NCBI RefSeq assembly: GCF_000337515.1
Contig: NZ_AOIQ01000021.1
Span: 117,834-181,833, forward strand
Reading direction: 5' to 3'
Source of the DNA: Halovivax asiaticus JCM 14624
GTDB lineage: Archaea > Halobacteriota > Halobacteria > Halobacteriales > Natrialbaceae
Length of the DNA stretch: 64,000 nucleotides
Under the pieces are notes generated by a model, which did not search any database, was not told where the DNA came from, and saw only the letters and a program-made list of their open reading frames with translations. Position numbers and translations under genes: made by a program. Positions 1-9,064 of the stretch are shown here, in pieces (the first letter of the stretch is position 1; every line of letters begins with the position of its first letter).

Positions 1-294
1 CACCTCTATCACTCCGTTCGCTATCCGAACGTCAGCGACTTCATCGAACTCGACCACCGGACCGAACTCGTGGAGTTGACCGTCACGGACGGGGCGCCGA
101 TGAGCGGCGAACTGCTCAACACCGCGATGGAGCGTGGGGTCCTTCCGGACGGCAGCCTCGTCGTCGCACTCGAACGGGATGGGGAGGTCCGCGCGCCCAC
201 GGGTGAGACGCGAATCCGGCCAGGCGACGAGGTGACCGTCTTCACCGACGACGCCTCGCTGGCCGAGGCGGTTCAGGCGTTTACCGGTGAATAA
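1..294 (+). CDS. TrkA-type potassium uptake regulator, C-terminal part
   Basis: The gene is cut by the window start and is open from base 1 to the TAA at 292-294. About 97 residues remain. They match a TrkA-C (RCK_C) fold: alternating short strands with a DGAPMSGELL turn, a DGSLVVALERDG strand pair and the closing RIRPGDEVTVFT strand typical of this ligand-sensing domain. The next gene, trkH, starts 2 bases after the stop, so the two form an operon, as expected for a cytosolic gating subunit and its membrane channel. The N-terminal Rossmann domain lies outside the window, so the full architecture cannot be judged. Confidence 0.85.
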   Translation, partial: HLYHSVRYPNVSDFIELDHRTELVELTVTDGAPMSGELLNTAMERGVLPDGSLVVALERDGEVRAPTGETRIRPGDEVTVFTDDASLAEAVQAFTGE

Positions 295-296
295 CT

Positions 297-1844
297 ATGC
301 GCGTTCAGTACGCGACGATCGGACGGGACGTCGGCCGTATCGTCCAGGTCATCTCGCTTATGCTGGTCGTGTCGATACTGATAGCGATCGCGACGGGCGA
401 GTTCTACGCCGTGGGGTCGTTCGCGGCCACTGCCGTCCTCATGGCCGGCATCGGTACTGGATTAGCAAACCGGTACGCGGACGCACCAGCGGCTGGAACG
501 GCGGAGGCGATGATTACTGCGGCCAGCGCGTGGGCACTGGTCGGTGTCCTCGGCGGCCTCCCATTTTTCTTCGTCGCGTGGACGATCGAGTTCGATCTGT
601 TCCCGGTCTGGGCGAACACCCCGCCGATGGATTCGACGACAGCGATCTTCTTGCATCCTATCGACGCGGTCTTCGAGAGCATGAGTGGCTTTACCGGGAC
701 CGGGTTGACGATGGCTGCCGTCGAGGAAGAGTTGCCTCGGTCGTTGCAGTGGTGGCGGTCGTTCACGGAGTGGATCGGTGGGGTCGGCGTCATCGTGTTG
801 ACCGTGGCGATCCTGGCCCGCCCGGGGAGCGGATCGCTCACGCTCTACCAGAGCGAGGCCCGCTCGGAGAAGATCCATCCGAGTATCGTCAACACGGTGA
901 CGGAGATCTGGAAGATCTATCTCGGGCTGACGCTCGCGTCGATCGCCCTCCTGCTCGCTGTCGACATGCCGTTGTGGGACGCCATCAATCACGGAATGAC
1001 GGGGATAGCCACCGGCGGGTTCTCCGTGCACGCGGACTCGATCGGCCACTACGGAAGCCCGCTGATCGAGTACGCAGTCGTTCCAATCATGACGGCGGGG
1101 AGCATCGCGTTCCCGATCCACTACCTGCTATTCAAGGGAGAGCTGTCGAACTTCTACCGCGACCTCCAGACCCGCTGGGTGTTCCTCTGGTTTGGTATCG
1201 GCTCGGTCGCCCTGACAGGGCTGCTGGTGCTCAACGGACAGTACGCGACCATAGAGGAGACCTTTCGAACGGCGCTGTTCCAGTTCGTCTCCGCGACGTC
1301 GAACACTGGGCTCGGGACGACGACGATCGGGAACGGGACCGAGCAGGTGTGGTCGCCGGGAACGACGCTCCTGCTCTGTCTTGGCATGTTGACCGGCGCG
1401 GCGGCCGGTTCGACGGTGAGCGGGCTCAAACTCGTCCGGGTTATCACGCTCGTGAAGGGGACGGCGTGGCAGATCGGCAACGTCCTTCAGCCCGACAGCG
1501 CGGTTCGACGCCTCCAGATCGGTGATCGGAACCTCGGAGAAGCACAATTCCAGCGTGAATACACCGAGGCAACGGTCGTCTTCATCCTCTGGATCGCTTT
1601 TCTCGTCGTCGGCGTGGCCGTTCTCCTCCGCGTTCTCTCCCCTGGCCATCCGCTCGAGTACGTGATCTTCGACGTGATGAGCGCCCAGAGTAACGTCGGA
1701 CTCGACTCGGGTATCACCGGTCCCGGCATGCCGGACCCCGCGAAGGTGATGCTGGTCCTCAACATGTGGGTCGGCCGGCTCGAGATCATTCCGGTGGCCG
1801 TGCTGCTGGGGACGGTATTGCAGCGTCTGGGCCTGTACCGGTAA
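297..1844 (+). CDS. trkH: TrkH family potassium uptake channel
   Basis: This is a 515-residue integral membrane protein of usual TrkH length, with about ten hydrophobic segments. The selectivity-filter-like loops of the four M1-P-M2 repeats can be seen: SGFTGTGLT near residue 130, TGIATGGFSVH near 238, ATSNTGLGTT near 334 and AQSNVGLDSG near 464. The proton/sodium-independent potassium pore is made by this subunit and gated by TrkA. In haloarchaea it serves the salt-in osmotic strategy. It lies directly behind the TrkA-type gene, with only two bases between stop and start. Nothing is missing or unusual in the frame. Confidence 0.93.
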   Translation: MRVQYATIGRDVGRIVQVISLMLVVSILIAIATGEFYAVGSFAATAVLMAGIGTGLANRYADAPAAGTAEAMITAASAWALVGVLGGLPFFFVAWTIEFDLFPVWANTPPMDSTTAIFLHPIDAVFESMSGFTGTGLTMAAVEEELPRSLQWWRSFTEWIGGVGVIVLTVAILARPGSGSLTLYQSEARSEKIHPSIVNTVTEIWKIYLGLTLASIALLLAVDMPLWDAINHGMTGIATGGFSVHADSIGHYGSPLIEYAVVPIMTAGSIAFPIHYLLFKGELSNFYRDLQTRWVFLWFGIGSVALTGLLVLNGQYATIEETFRTALFQFVSATSNTGLGTTTIGNGTEQVWSPGTTLLLCLGMLTGAAAGSTVSGLKLVRVITLVKGTAWQIGNVLQPDSAVRRLQIGDRNLGEAQFQREYTEATVVFILWIAFLVVGVAVLLRVLSPGHPLEYVIFDVMSAQSNVGLDSGITGPGMPDPAKVMLVLNMWVGRLEIIPVAVLLGTVLQRLGLYR

Positions 1845-1849
1845 CTGGC

Positions 1850-1854
1850 TTTTT
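1850..1854 (+). terminator. possible T-tract terminator after trkH
   Basis: A run of five T follows the trkH stop codon within ten bases. Archaeal RNA polymerase can terminate at short U-tracts without a hairpin, so this is a plausible operon end. The call rests only on position and base composition. Confidence 0.25.
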
Positions 1855-2007
1855 ACCCCTGATCGACTCCGGAGACGTACAGCACAATTTCGGTACCACC
1901 GATCGTGCATGCTCATCGTCCGTCCATCCTCTCCTGCCCCTGAAACTCCCTCACACGGCCACACCGAGGTAGAAACCCGTTTAGGCGCCGACTTCCTCGA
2001 TCAGCCA

Positions 2008-3198
2008 ATGAGCTATCGGATCGGCCTGGTCGGCAAGCCCTCGGTGGGCAAGTCGACGCTGTTCAACGCGGCGACGATGAACGACGTGCCAGAAGGGGCC
2101 TACCCGTTCACGACGATCGACCCGAGCGTGGGCGAGGCGTACGTGCGCACGCCGTGTGCGGCGCCGGAGTTCGACGAGACGTGTCAGCCGTCGGTTGGTG
2201 TCTGTGAGGACGGCACCCGGTTCGTCCCCGTAAAGCTCGTCGACGTGGCGGGTCTGGTTCCCGGCGCGCACGAGGGGCGCGGCCTCGGCAACCAGTTCCT
2301 GACCGATCTGAACGAGACCGACGTCCTGATCCACGTGGTCGACTTCTCCGGGACGACCGACAGCGAGGGCGAGGCGACGGAGGGCCACGACCCGCGCGAG
2401 GACATCGACTTCCTCGAAGACGAACTCGACGCGTGGTATCTGGACATCCTGGAAAAGGGCGTGCGACGGTACGCGGACAAGCAGGTCGAGGACATCGATC
2501 CGGAGGACATCCTCGGCGAGCAACTCTCGGCATTCGGCATCTCGCCGGCCGCGATCAAACAGACGATCCTCGCGATCGACTTGCCAGTCGCGCCGCTCGA
2601 GTGGGACGGTGCGGAAAAAGCGGCCCTCGCCCGCGAGATCCGAAAGCGCACGAAGCCGATGACCATCGCGGCGAACAAGATGGACACCCAGGCTGCACAG
2701 GACAACTGGGACGAGATCACGACCGATCCCGCCTACGAGCACCTGGCGTTCGTCCCCGTCTCCGCTCACGCCGAAAAAGCGCTGAAGAACGCAAAAGAAC
2801 AGGGTGTAGTCGAGTACACGCCCGGAGAGAGTGACTTCGCGATCACGACCGAGAACCTCCCCGCCGAGCAGGAGGCCGGGCTCGAACAGATCCGCGAGTT
2901 CGTCGATGCGTTCGACGGGACGGGCGTCCAGCAGGTGCTCGAAACGGCGACCTTCGACGTGCTCGATCTGAAGGCCGTCTTCCCCGGGACGGCCTCGGGC
3001 AACTGGACCAAGGGCCCCTTCCGCGACTGCTTCCTCCTGCCCGCGGACGCGACCGCGGAGGACTTCGCCTACCACCTCCACTCCGACATCGGCGACGGCT
3101 TCCTCCACGGCATCGACTGTCGCGACGATCGCCAGGTCGGCGCGGATACCGTCCTGGATCACCGGGACGTCCTTGAAGTCGTCTCGACGAATCAGTAG
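2008..3198 (+). CDS. YchF/OBG-like translation-associated GTPase
   Basis: The protein has 396 residues. I chose the ATG at 2008 because the P-loop follows at once (GLVGKPSVGKST) and the upstream in-frame residues are low in information. G-motifs are visible: G1 GKPSVGKS, a PFTTIDP switch I, DVAGLVPGAHEGRGLGNQFL (G3) and NKMD (G4). The C-terminal region (FPGTASGNWTKGPFRDCFLLP, then a YHLHSDIGDGFLHGIDCRD strand set) is the TGS-like domain. Family members bind ribosomes and hydrolyse ATP or GTP, often in stress responses. The gene is a single unit with a 163-base upstream gap. Confidence 0.92.
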   Translation: MSYRIGLVGKPSVGKSTLFNAATMNDVPEGAYPFTTIDPSVGEAYVRTPCAAPEFDETCQPSVGVCEDGTRFVPVKLVDVAGLVPGAHEGRGLGNQFLTDLNETDVLIHVVDFSGTTDSEGEATEGHDPREDIDFLEDELDAWYLDILEKGVRRYADKQVEDIDPEDILGEQLSAFGISPAAIKQTILAIDLPVAPLEWDGAEKAALAREIRKRTKPMTIAANKMDTQAAQDNWDEITTDPAYEHLAFVPVSAHAEKALKNAKEQGVVEYTPGESDFAITTENLPAEQEAGLEQIREFVDAFDGTGVQQVLETATFDVLDLKAVFPGTASGNWTKGPFRDCFLLPADATAEDFAYHLHSDIGDGFLHGIDCRDDRQVGADTVLDHRDVLEVVSTNQ

Positions 3199-3247
3199 GT
3201 GGCCGCGACTGCGGGCGAACGTATCACGCCAAAACTGCTCTCGGTTC

Positions 3248-3640
3248 TCAATACCGCTCCACGTCGACTCCCAGGGTCTCGAAATCTCGAGTGTTCGCCG
3301 TACAGACCGGTTCACCGTATCGATCGGCTACCCCCCGCGACCATCGGGTCGACTTTGTCGATTCCACTTTCACCACCAGCCTCGATGTCGGCCGTTGCCA
3401 GGAGGTGCCCTGCCCGTCGAGCGATCTGTTCGTCCTGTTCGACGATCGGACACATCCGGAGCGCGTTCTGTACGTTGGGGCGTTCCCTCTCGTCACCGAA
3501 CCCAGCGCCGTACGATAGCTCCATCACCACGGGTGCCGGAACGCGTTGGATCGTTCCCGATTCCGCGAATTCGAGTCCCTTCTCGAAGGCGTCTTGGCGC
3601 CCGTCGAACAGATCGATCAGAAACGAGGTGCGAGAATCAC
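3248..3640 (-). pseudogene. vapC: vapC PIN-domain toxin, two frameshifts
   Basis: A PIN-domain ribonuclease toxin can be reconstructed across two reading frames. The natural start is a GTG at 3640, which overlaps the antitoxin stop as GTGA. It reads V-I-L and should continue D-T-S-F-L-I-D-L-F-D-G, but one base is missing between 3630 and 3631 in the codon of the first catalytic Asp. The frame then runs well through the VVMELSYG acid and DKVDPMVAG. At 3331-3336 there is a run of six C on the + strand, one more than needed, and the end GVADRYGEPV..TANTRDFETL lies in another frame. The two events together leave no intact toxin. Sequencing error in the C-run is possible, but two independent errors are less likely. 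Confidence 0.75.
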
Positions 3641-3867
3641 TCGAATCGCTCTCGAAGTGTGCGCTTTTCGTCGGCGTCGGCCTCGTGTTTCGCGTCCAGT
3701 CGCGACCGCATCGTCGCTGCCGTGTCACTCGAAAGAATCCCCGCGACATCTTCCGGGTGTGGACCGCCGATAAGCCGGCGCAGCGTGTCCTCCATCGTTT
3801 CGTCGTCGCGCTTGTGCGATGCGATGTACTCGTGAAACTCCTCGGAGATCCGCATCGACTTACGCAT
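3637..3867 (-). CDS. vapB: VapB-type antitoxin
   Basis: A 76-residue protein starting M-R-K-S-M-R-I-S-E-E-F-H-E-Y-I. The N-terminal part resembles the AbrB/RHH-like DNA-binding segment of haloarchaeal VapB antitoxins, and the charged tail ending RERFE would bind the toxin. The stop overlaps the toxin GTG by the usual four bases. The ATG at 3867 was preferred because it follows a perfect palindrome by only a few bases, and the longer frame upstream has no family likeness. The antitoxin frame is intact although the toxin is broken. Confidence 0.75.
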   Translation of the reverse strand: MRKSMRISEEFHEYIASHKRDDETMEDTLRRLIGGPHPEDVAGILSSDTAATMRSRLDAKHEADADEKRTLRERFE

Positions 3868-3870
3868 TAC

Positions 3871-3888
3871 TGTATACTGGGGTATACA
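3871..3888. promoter_or_regulatory. palindromic operator of the vapBC locus
   Basis: A perfect inverted repeat with 7-base arms, tgtatac-tggg-gtataca, lies four bases upstream of the vapB start codon. Its place between promoter and start codon and its symmetry fit a site bound by a dimeric VapB antitoxin for autorepression. Each gtatac half is itself self-complementary. No other palindrome of this quality occurs nearby. Confidence 0.6.
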
Positions 3889-4092
3889 CGCTATTGAATC
3901 CTCGGGACCGACGAGTCGTGGTCTCGGTGGGCGAAAATCTGCCGAACGATCCAGTCGGGTGAGAACGCCTCTGATGGGCCTGTTCTCGTATTTGCAGCGG
4001 CTCAGTTGACCACACTCCGCATGTCCAACCACCATATTCACCGTTAATTCGGAGATATATGGTGGGGCGCGAGAAACGAACTGAAGACAGCA

Positions 4093-4851
4093 ATGAGTTC
4101 AGATTCAGACGAGAGGTCCCGGGACGGTTCCCGCGACCTCGCGACGGTGGGGATCCTCGGCGGAATGAGTAGCGAGTCGACACGCGAGTATTACCGGGGC
4201 ATCGACGAGGCCATCGGTGACGAACTGGGCGGGCACAACGCGGGAGACCTCGTCATTCGGAGCGTCAACTTCGCCGAGATCGAGCGCTGCATCCGCACCG
4301 ACCAGTGGGATCGGGCGGGAGACCTTCTCGTCGACGCCGCGCTGGACATCGAGGCCGCGGGCGCGGACTTCGTCGTCATGGCGACGAACACGATGCACCG
4401 CGTCGCGCCCCGGCTGGTCGAGGCGCTCTCGATCCCGTTCGTCCACATCGTCGACGTCGCCGCCGAAGCGATCCGGACCGACGGAATCGAGACGATCGGT
4501 GTGTTGGGTACCGCGGCGGTGATGGAGGGCGAGTTCTACCACGACCGATTCGCCGACCACGGCATCGAGACGCTCGTTCCCGGCGCCGCCGACCGGGAAG
4601 CGGTCGACCGGATCATCTTCGACGAGTTGACCCACGGCGAGGTACTGGCCGATTCCCGGGAGCGCTATCTCGCGATCATCGACGATCTCGTCGACCGTGG
4701 TGCCGAGGGTGTCGTCCTGGGTTGCACCGAGATCGAACTGCTCGTCTCGCAGGCCGACCGTCCCGAGGTTCCGCTGTACGACACCACGGCCTTGCACGTC
4801 GAGCGCGCGGTCGAACGCAGCCTGGGCGGGGCATCGTCGACCTCCTCGTAG
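4093..4851 (+). CDS. aspartate/glutamate racemase family protein
   Basis: The 252-residue protein has the two-domain Asp/Glu racemase fold. The N-terminal VGILGGMSSESTREYYRGID is the family signature, ATNTMH (residues 97-102) the first catalytic loop and VVLGCTEIELL (Cys211) the second. Cofactor-independent racemases normally use two Cys. Here the first position is Thr98, as in the YgeA-type subgroup, where a Thr/Cys pair makes the enzyme specific for one direction or substrate set. The substrate is probably acidic (Asp or Glu), but this is inferred from the subgroup. It stands alone, 100 bases ahead of the heliorhodopsin gene. Confidence 0.85.
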   Translation: MSSDSDERSRDGSRDLATVGILGGMSSESTREYYRGIDEAIGDELGGHNAGDLVIRSVNFAEIERCIRTDQWDRAGDLLVDAALDIEAAGADFVVMATNTMHRVAPRLVEALSIPFVHIVDVAAEAIRTDGIETIGVLGTAAVMEGEFYHDRFADHGIETLVPGAADREAVDRIIFDELTHGEVLADSRERYLAIIDDLVDRGAEGVVLGCTEIELLVSQADRPEVPLYDTTALHVERAVERSLGGASSTSS

Positions 4852-4914
4852 GGACCGACAGCATCGACGCGTCGGGAACGCCGACAGCGGTGCCGTTCTG
4901 CTAGCGTCCCTCGC

Positions 4915-4921
4915 ACTATAC
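4915..4921 (+). promoter_or_regulatory. possible TATA box for the heliorhodopsin gene
   Basis: The sequence actatac lies 31-37 bases ahead of the chosen ATG at 4952. In haloarchaea, transcripts often begin at or near the start codon, about 25 bases after the TATA centre, so the spacing suits a nearly leaderless mRNA. The match is short and the surrounding GC content makes it stand out, but no BRE is obvious. Confidence 0.3.
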
Positions 4922-4951
4922 GCCCGTGGGCGTCGTACGGCTGGAATCGAG

Positions 4952-5791
4952 ATGTCCTCGTCCACACGCTCACCGGCTGCGCCGGCGGACGCTTCGCCGG
5001 AATCGGAGTCGACGCCGCTTCGATCCGCGCCCGAGTACCGGCGACTCCGTCGCTGGAACGCCGTGATGGCCGTCCTCCACTTCGTCCAGGGGGCGCTCAT
5101 GGTCGTCTTCGCCGAATCGATCCAGTGGCCGATCACCCGGACGCGCTACGAGTTCGACGTCGCGACGGAGGCCCTCGCGCCGACGACGGTGCAGTGGGTC
5201 GAGGTCCCGCTCCCGTTGCTGGTCGCTGGCTTCCTGTTCATCTCGGCGATCGCGCACACGATCGTCGCCACCGTCCGCTACGGGGCGTACGTCCGCTATC
5301 TGGAGCGGGGGATGAACCCCTATCGCTGGTACGAGTACGCACTCAGCGCCTCGCTGATGATCGTCGTCATCGCCATGCTCGCCGGCATCTGGGACCTGGG
5401 GACGCTCGTCGCCCTGTTCGGCCTCGTCGCGGTGATGAACCTCTGTGGCCTCGTGATGGAACGGCACAACGAACTGACCGACCGGACCGACTGGACGGCC
5501 TACAACGTGGGCGTCGTCGCCGGCGCGATCCCGTGGGTCGTCATCGCGATCGTCCTCGTCGGCTCCGTCGTCGCGGGCGACGTCGAGGTCCCGGACTTCG
5601 TCATCTACATCTACGTCTCGATCTTCGTGTTCTTCAATCTCTTTGCCATCAACATGATCCTGCAGTACCGGGAGACCTGGCGCTGGCGGCAATACCTCTT
5701 CGGCGAGCGGGTCTACATCCTCTTGAGTCTCGTCGCGAAGTCGGCGCTGGCCTGGCAGGTCTACTTCGGGACGCTGACGTCGCCGATCTGA
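4952..5791 (+). CDS. heliorhodopsin (retinal-binding 7-TM protein)
   Basis: The 279-residue protein has seven hydrophobic segments after a polar N-terminal tail of about 33 residues. The third helix begins NPYRWYEYALSASLM, a heliorhodopsin hallmark; Glu128 stands where the Schiff-base counterion is expected. The seventh helix contains SLVAKSALAWQ with Lys263 as the retinal attachment site. Heliorhodopsins differ from type-1 rhodopsins in low sequence identity and inverted topology (N-terminus inside), and no ion-pump motif is known for them. The ATG at 4952 was chosen because it starts a normal tail, while the longer frame upstream overlaps the racemase gene. The neighbours (racemase, flavin-binding PPOX protein) do not settle its role. 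Confidence 0.93.
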   Translation: MSSSTRSPAAPADASPESESTPLRSAPEYRRLRRWNAVMAVLHFVQGALMVVFAESIQWPITRTRYEFDVATEALAPTTVQWVEVPLPLLVAGFLFISAIAHTIVATVRYGAYVRYLERGMNPYRWYEYALSASLMIVVIAMLAGIWDLGTLVALFGLVAVMNLCGLVMERHNELTDRTDWTAYNVGVVAGAIPWVVIAIVLVGSVVAGDVEVPDFVIYIYVSIFVFFNLFAINMILQYRETWRWRQYLFGERVYILLSLVAKSALAWQVYFGTLTSPI

Positions 5792-5870
5792 GCCGCCGTG
5801 GCTGGCGGTGTCACGCCGCGGCCGGGACACTCGGGTGCGTTTTTCTCCCTGCACGGTGTCGGGAGTCCGT

Positions 5871-6335
5871 ATGACCGAGTTCCGCGGCACCTGGAACGAG
5901 GACGACGTCGAGACATTCTTGCAGGAGACGACAGTACCGATTCGGCTCGCCACAACCCGGCCGGATGGCTCGCTGTGGCTCGTCACGCTGTGGTATCGCT
6001 ATCGCGACGGCGTGTTCGAGTGTGCGACGCAGGCGGACGCGGACGTCGTGGCCTTTCTGCAAAACGATCCATCCGTCGCGTTCGACGTCTCGACGAACCG
6101 GGTTCCCTACAGCGGGATCAGAGGGAACGGGACCGCGACGATCTCGACGGACGGCGCGAGAGACACGCTCCGGGACCTCGTCGAGCGCTACCTCGACGGG
6201 ACGGACTCGTCGCTTGCCCAGTGGTTGCTCGACGACGATCGGGAGGAGGTTCGTATCCGGATCGAGCCGTCGACCATCTACAGCTGGGACTACGGTGAGC
6301 GAATGCGTGACGTTCAGCCGACCGACGCGGACTGA
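5871..6335 (+). CDS. pyridoxamine 5'-phosphate oxidase family protein
   Basis: The 154-residue protein begins MTEFRGTWNEDDVETFL and shows the split-barrel core of PPOX/flavin reductases: PIRLATTRPDGSLWLVTLWYRY, then a CATQADADVVAFLQNDPSVAFDV stretch and GNGTATI. Such proteins bind FMN, FAD or F420 and act as small oxidoreductases; the exact substrate cannot be read. The start follows from the ATG at 5871 matching the family N-terminus. It lies 79 bases after the heliorhodopsin stop, in the same direction, with a T-rich stretch between, so co-transcription is uncertain. Confidence 0.8.
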   Translation: MTEFRGTWNEDDVETFLQETTVPIRLATTRPDGSLWLVTLWYRYRDGVFECATQADADVVAFLQNDPSVAFDVSTNRVPYSGIRGNGTATISTDGARDTLRDLVERYLDGTDSSLAQWLLDDDREEVRIRIEPSTIYSWDYGERMRDVQPTDAD

Positions 6336-6548
6336 CATGGGGTCGGGTCCGGTAGTCGGCCCTATCCGGAGAGGTCGTCGGTGGCTGTGGTCGGCACACT
6401 TGTATTTTGTCGTCGGGCTTGGCCGAGACGACCGGCAACCTCGAGCGTTCCGACCGACGTCACCACCGCCAACGTATCCACGAGGCCGTAGGTCAAAGTT
6501 ATTGAAAAGGAAACACTATTTCGCTCCGTCCCCTAGAATAGCACACAA

Positions 6549-8819
6549 ATGATGGATAGACGACAATTTCTAACAGCGACAGGGGTCGCGACAGTGGGGT
6601 CCATTATCGCTGGGTGCGCCCAGGACCATTCAGTCCCGGAGCCGCAGGATATCGAGAGCACCGTCACCGACGACCGGTTCCAGACGAGGCGGGACGGTGG
6701 AGAGTGGACCGACCTGTTAGTTCGTGGCGTGAATCTAGGAATGGCAAAACCCGGACGCTTTCCGGGAGAGGCGGCGATTACGAAAGCCGAGTACAGTCGG
6801 TGGCTGGGACAGATTTCGGAGATGAACGCGAACGTGATCCGAACGTACACCCTTCATCCCCCGGCGTTCTACGAGGCGCTCGCCGAACACAACGTCGACC
6901 GCGACGACCCGTTGCTCCTCTTGCAGGGCAACTGGATCGACGAGGCCGTGATGATCGAAACGGGTGACGTCTTCGACGAGGCGGTGGTGGAAATCCACGA
7001 AGAAGGGGTCGAAAACGCCATCGATGCGGTACACGGAAACCTCGACGCACCCGCCAGACCGGGCCACGCGAGCGGCCGGTATCGGGCGGACGTCTCGCCG
7101 TACGTCCTCGGCTACGTACTCGGCATCGAGTGGGACCCGGAAGTCGTCGAGGCGACCGACGAAAAGCACGGCGGCCTCGGTGAGTACGAGGGAACGTATT
7201 TCACGACCGCGGACGCGACGCCGTTCGAACACTGGCTCGCAGCGCGGCTGGACGACGCGACAGCGTACGAGTCCGACCAGTACGACGCGCTTCGACCGGT
7301 GAGCATGACGAACTGGCCGACGACCGATCACCTTGAGCACCCGGCAGAGCCGATCGAGACCGAAGACCTCGCGAGCGTCACGCTCAATCACGTCTCGTCG
7401 ACCGACGAGTTCACGAGCGGGCTCTTCGCGACGTACCACGTCTACCCGTACTATCCGGATTTCCTCAACTACGAACCCGAGTACGTCGAGTACGAAACCG
7501 AGACCGGAGAACCCAGTAGCTACCGGGGCTATCTCGAGGACCTTCTCGATGCGAACGAGCATCCGGTCTTCATCGGGGAGTTTGGCGTGCCGGATTCGCG
7601 GGGCATGACTCACAGGCACGTCCACGGGTTCGATCAGGGCCACCACACCGAACGCGAGCAGGGAGAGATAAACGCCGCCCTCTACGAGCAGATACTCGAG
7701 GCGGGTTCGCTCGGCGGCGCGGTGTTCGCCTGGCAGGACGAGTGGTTCAAGCGAACCTGGAACACGATGGACTACATGAATCCGGATCGCCGGCCGTTCT
7801 GGTCCGACACTCAGACCTGCGAACAGTCCTTCGGGCTCCTCAGTTTCGATCCCAGGGGACCGGCCGACGTCACCCTCTCCGGGAATCCGGCGGAGTGGCA
7901 GGGGGCAACGACGTTGTACGCCGATTCGAGCACGGAACCCCTGGTGCCTCTCGACGACGGACACGACGGGGAACGAACGCTCATCGGACTCGACGCGACG
8001 GTCGACCCTCGCTACCTCCATCTCAGGCTCTCGTACGACGACCTCGGATCGGCGGTCGACTGGGACCGGACGAACACGCTCGTCGCCCTCGATACCAAGC
8101 CGGATCAGGGAAATACGTCGATCCCGTTCGGTACGGCGCTGGGAACGGATCGCGGCGTCGACTTCCTCGTCCACCTCGCGGGGCCCGACGATTCTCGCGT
8201 CCTCGTCGATAGCTATTACGATACGTTCTACTACCAGTACGGGGAGGACCTCGAGATGATACCCGAGGTCGAGTACGCTGGGAAACGGGATAGCGGTGAG
8301 TTTCACGACATCGAACTCGCGTTGAGCCGGGAACTGTACATCCCGAGTCTGGACGAGACGATCGAGTTCGATAGCTACGAGACCGGAAGATTACGGTTCG
8401 GGATCGGTGACCCGGAACACGAGCAGTACGATTCGTTGGCCGACGTCTGCGTCACGCCGGACGAAAACATGATCGAGATTCGGCTCCCGTGGCTCCTCCT
8501 CAATTTCGCCGATCCGAGTCAGCGCGAAGTTATCGGCGACCTCTGGGCAGAGGACTTTTCGTTCGATCCGTTCGTCGGGGAGCTCGTCGACGGCATTTCC
8601 ATCTCGGCCGTGACCTTCGAACCCGATGGCGGGGGTGGAGCGACCGACCTCGAGACGCCCGCGAACGTCACGGATTCGCTCTCGGAACTGGTCGACGACG
8701 ATCTCGTCTTCGATTCTGCCGCCCGGTTCGAGTGGGACACGTGGGAGCGACCGGCGTCCGACGAACGGCTCAAGCAGTCCTACTACGTGATGCAGGAGGC
8801 CTACGATAATCAGTCGTAA
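6549..8819 (+). CDS. Tat lipoprotein with a glycoside-hydrolase-like catalytic domain
   Basis: A 756-residue exported protein. The N-terminus has a twin-arginine signal (D-R-R-Q-F-L) followed by a lipobox I-A-G-C near residue 22, so it should be a surface lipoprotein. Residues about 55-430 look like a (beta/alpha)8 glycosidase of the GH2/GH5 clan: RGVNLGMAKPGR, NANVIRTYTLHPPAFYEAL, GIEWDPEVV (candidate acid/base Glu near residue 192) and FIGEFGVPD (candidate nucleophile Glu near 343). The rest, about 430-756, is a beta-rich region with repeated Asp-rich strands, perhaps carbohydrate binding. It could trim or remodel a surface polysaccharide. The glycosyltransferase operon further right is a possible partner, by inference only. 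Confidence 0.7.
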   Translation: MMDRRQFLTATGVATVGSIIAGCAQDHSVPEPQDIESTVTDDRFQTRRDGGEWTDLLVRGVNLGMAKPGRFPGEAAITKAEYSRWLGQISEMNANVIRTYTLHPPAFYEALAEHNVDRDDPLLLLQGNWIDEAVMIETGDVFDEAVVEIHEEGVENAIDAVHGNLDAPARPGHASGRYRADVSPYVLGYVLGIEWDPEVVEATDEKHGGLGEYEGTYFTTADATPFEHWLAARLDDATAYESDQYDALRPVSMTNWPTTDHLEHPAEPIETEDLASVTLNHVSSTDEFTSGLFATYHVYPYYPDFLNYEPEYVEYETETGEPSSYRGYLEDLLDANEHPVFIGEFGVPDSRGMTHRHVHGFDQGHHTEREQGEINAALYEQILEAGSLGGAVFAWQDEWFKRTWNTMDYMNPDRRPFWSDTQTCEQSFGLLSFDPRGPADVTLSGNPAEWQGATTLYADSSTEPLVPLDDGHDGERTLIGLDATVDPRYLHLRLSYDDLGSAVDWDRTNTLVALDTKPDQGNTSIPFGTALGTDRGVDFLVHLAGPDDSRVLVDSYYDTFYYQYGEDLEMIPEVEYAGKRDSGEFHDIELALSRELYIPSLDETIEFDSYETGRLRFGIGDPEHEQYDSLADVCVTPDENMIEIRLPWLLLNFADPSQREVIGDLWAEDFSFDPFVGELVDGISISAVTFEPDGGGGATDLETPANVTDSLSELVDDDLVFDSAARFEWDTWERPASDERLKQSYYVMQEAYDNQS

Positions 8820-9064
8820 TCATCAGTTTCGACGGACCGAACGCGACCGGCGTCTCGTCTCGGGCGAGATACAGCCGTTGGAGCGGTCCAAACCGACATC
8901 GCTCACATCACGTGCCGCGGAATATCCGGACCCCGATACCGAAAACATCGCAACAGAGAATAGCAATTACTGTAGATAGTGCCACGAGTTTGTACTGTGG
9001 GAATACGTTATTAGTGATTTTCGCCCAATTTCCTTATCCCAGTGTGGCGACAATATATTCTACT

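Noticed and set aside
4697-4951. N-terminal extension of the heliorhodopsin frame
   Set aside because: The frame is open upstream of the ATG at 4952, but it overlaps the racemase gene and has shadow-type composition.
6735-8306. Long antisense open frame of 523 codons under the glycosidase-like gene
   Set aside because: Long antisense frames are normal in this GC-rich DNA because codon third positions are G or C. Its residues are Arg/Val/Glu-rich and match no family. The same holds for the frames antisense to YchF, the heliorhodopsin, uppS, agmatinase, HemA and valS.
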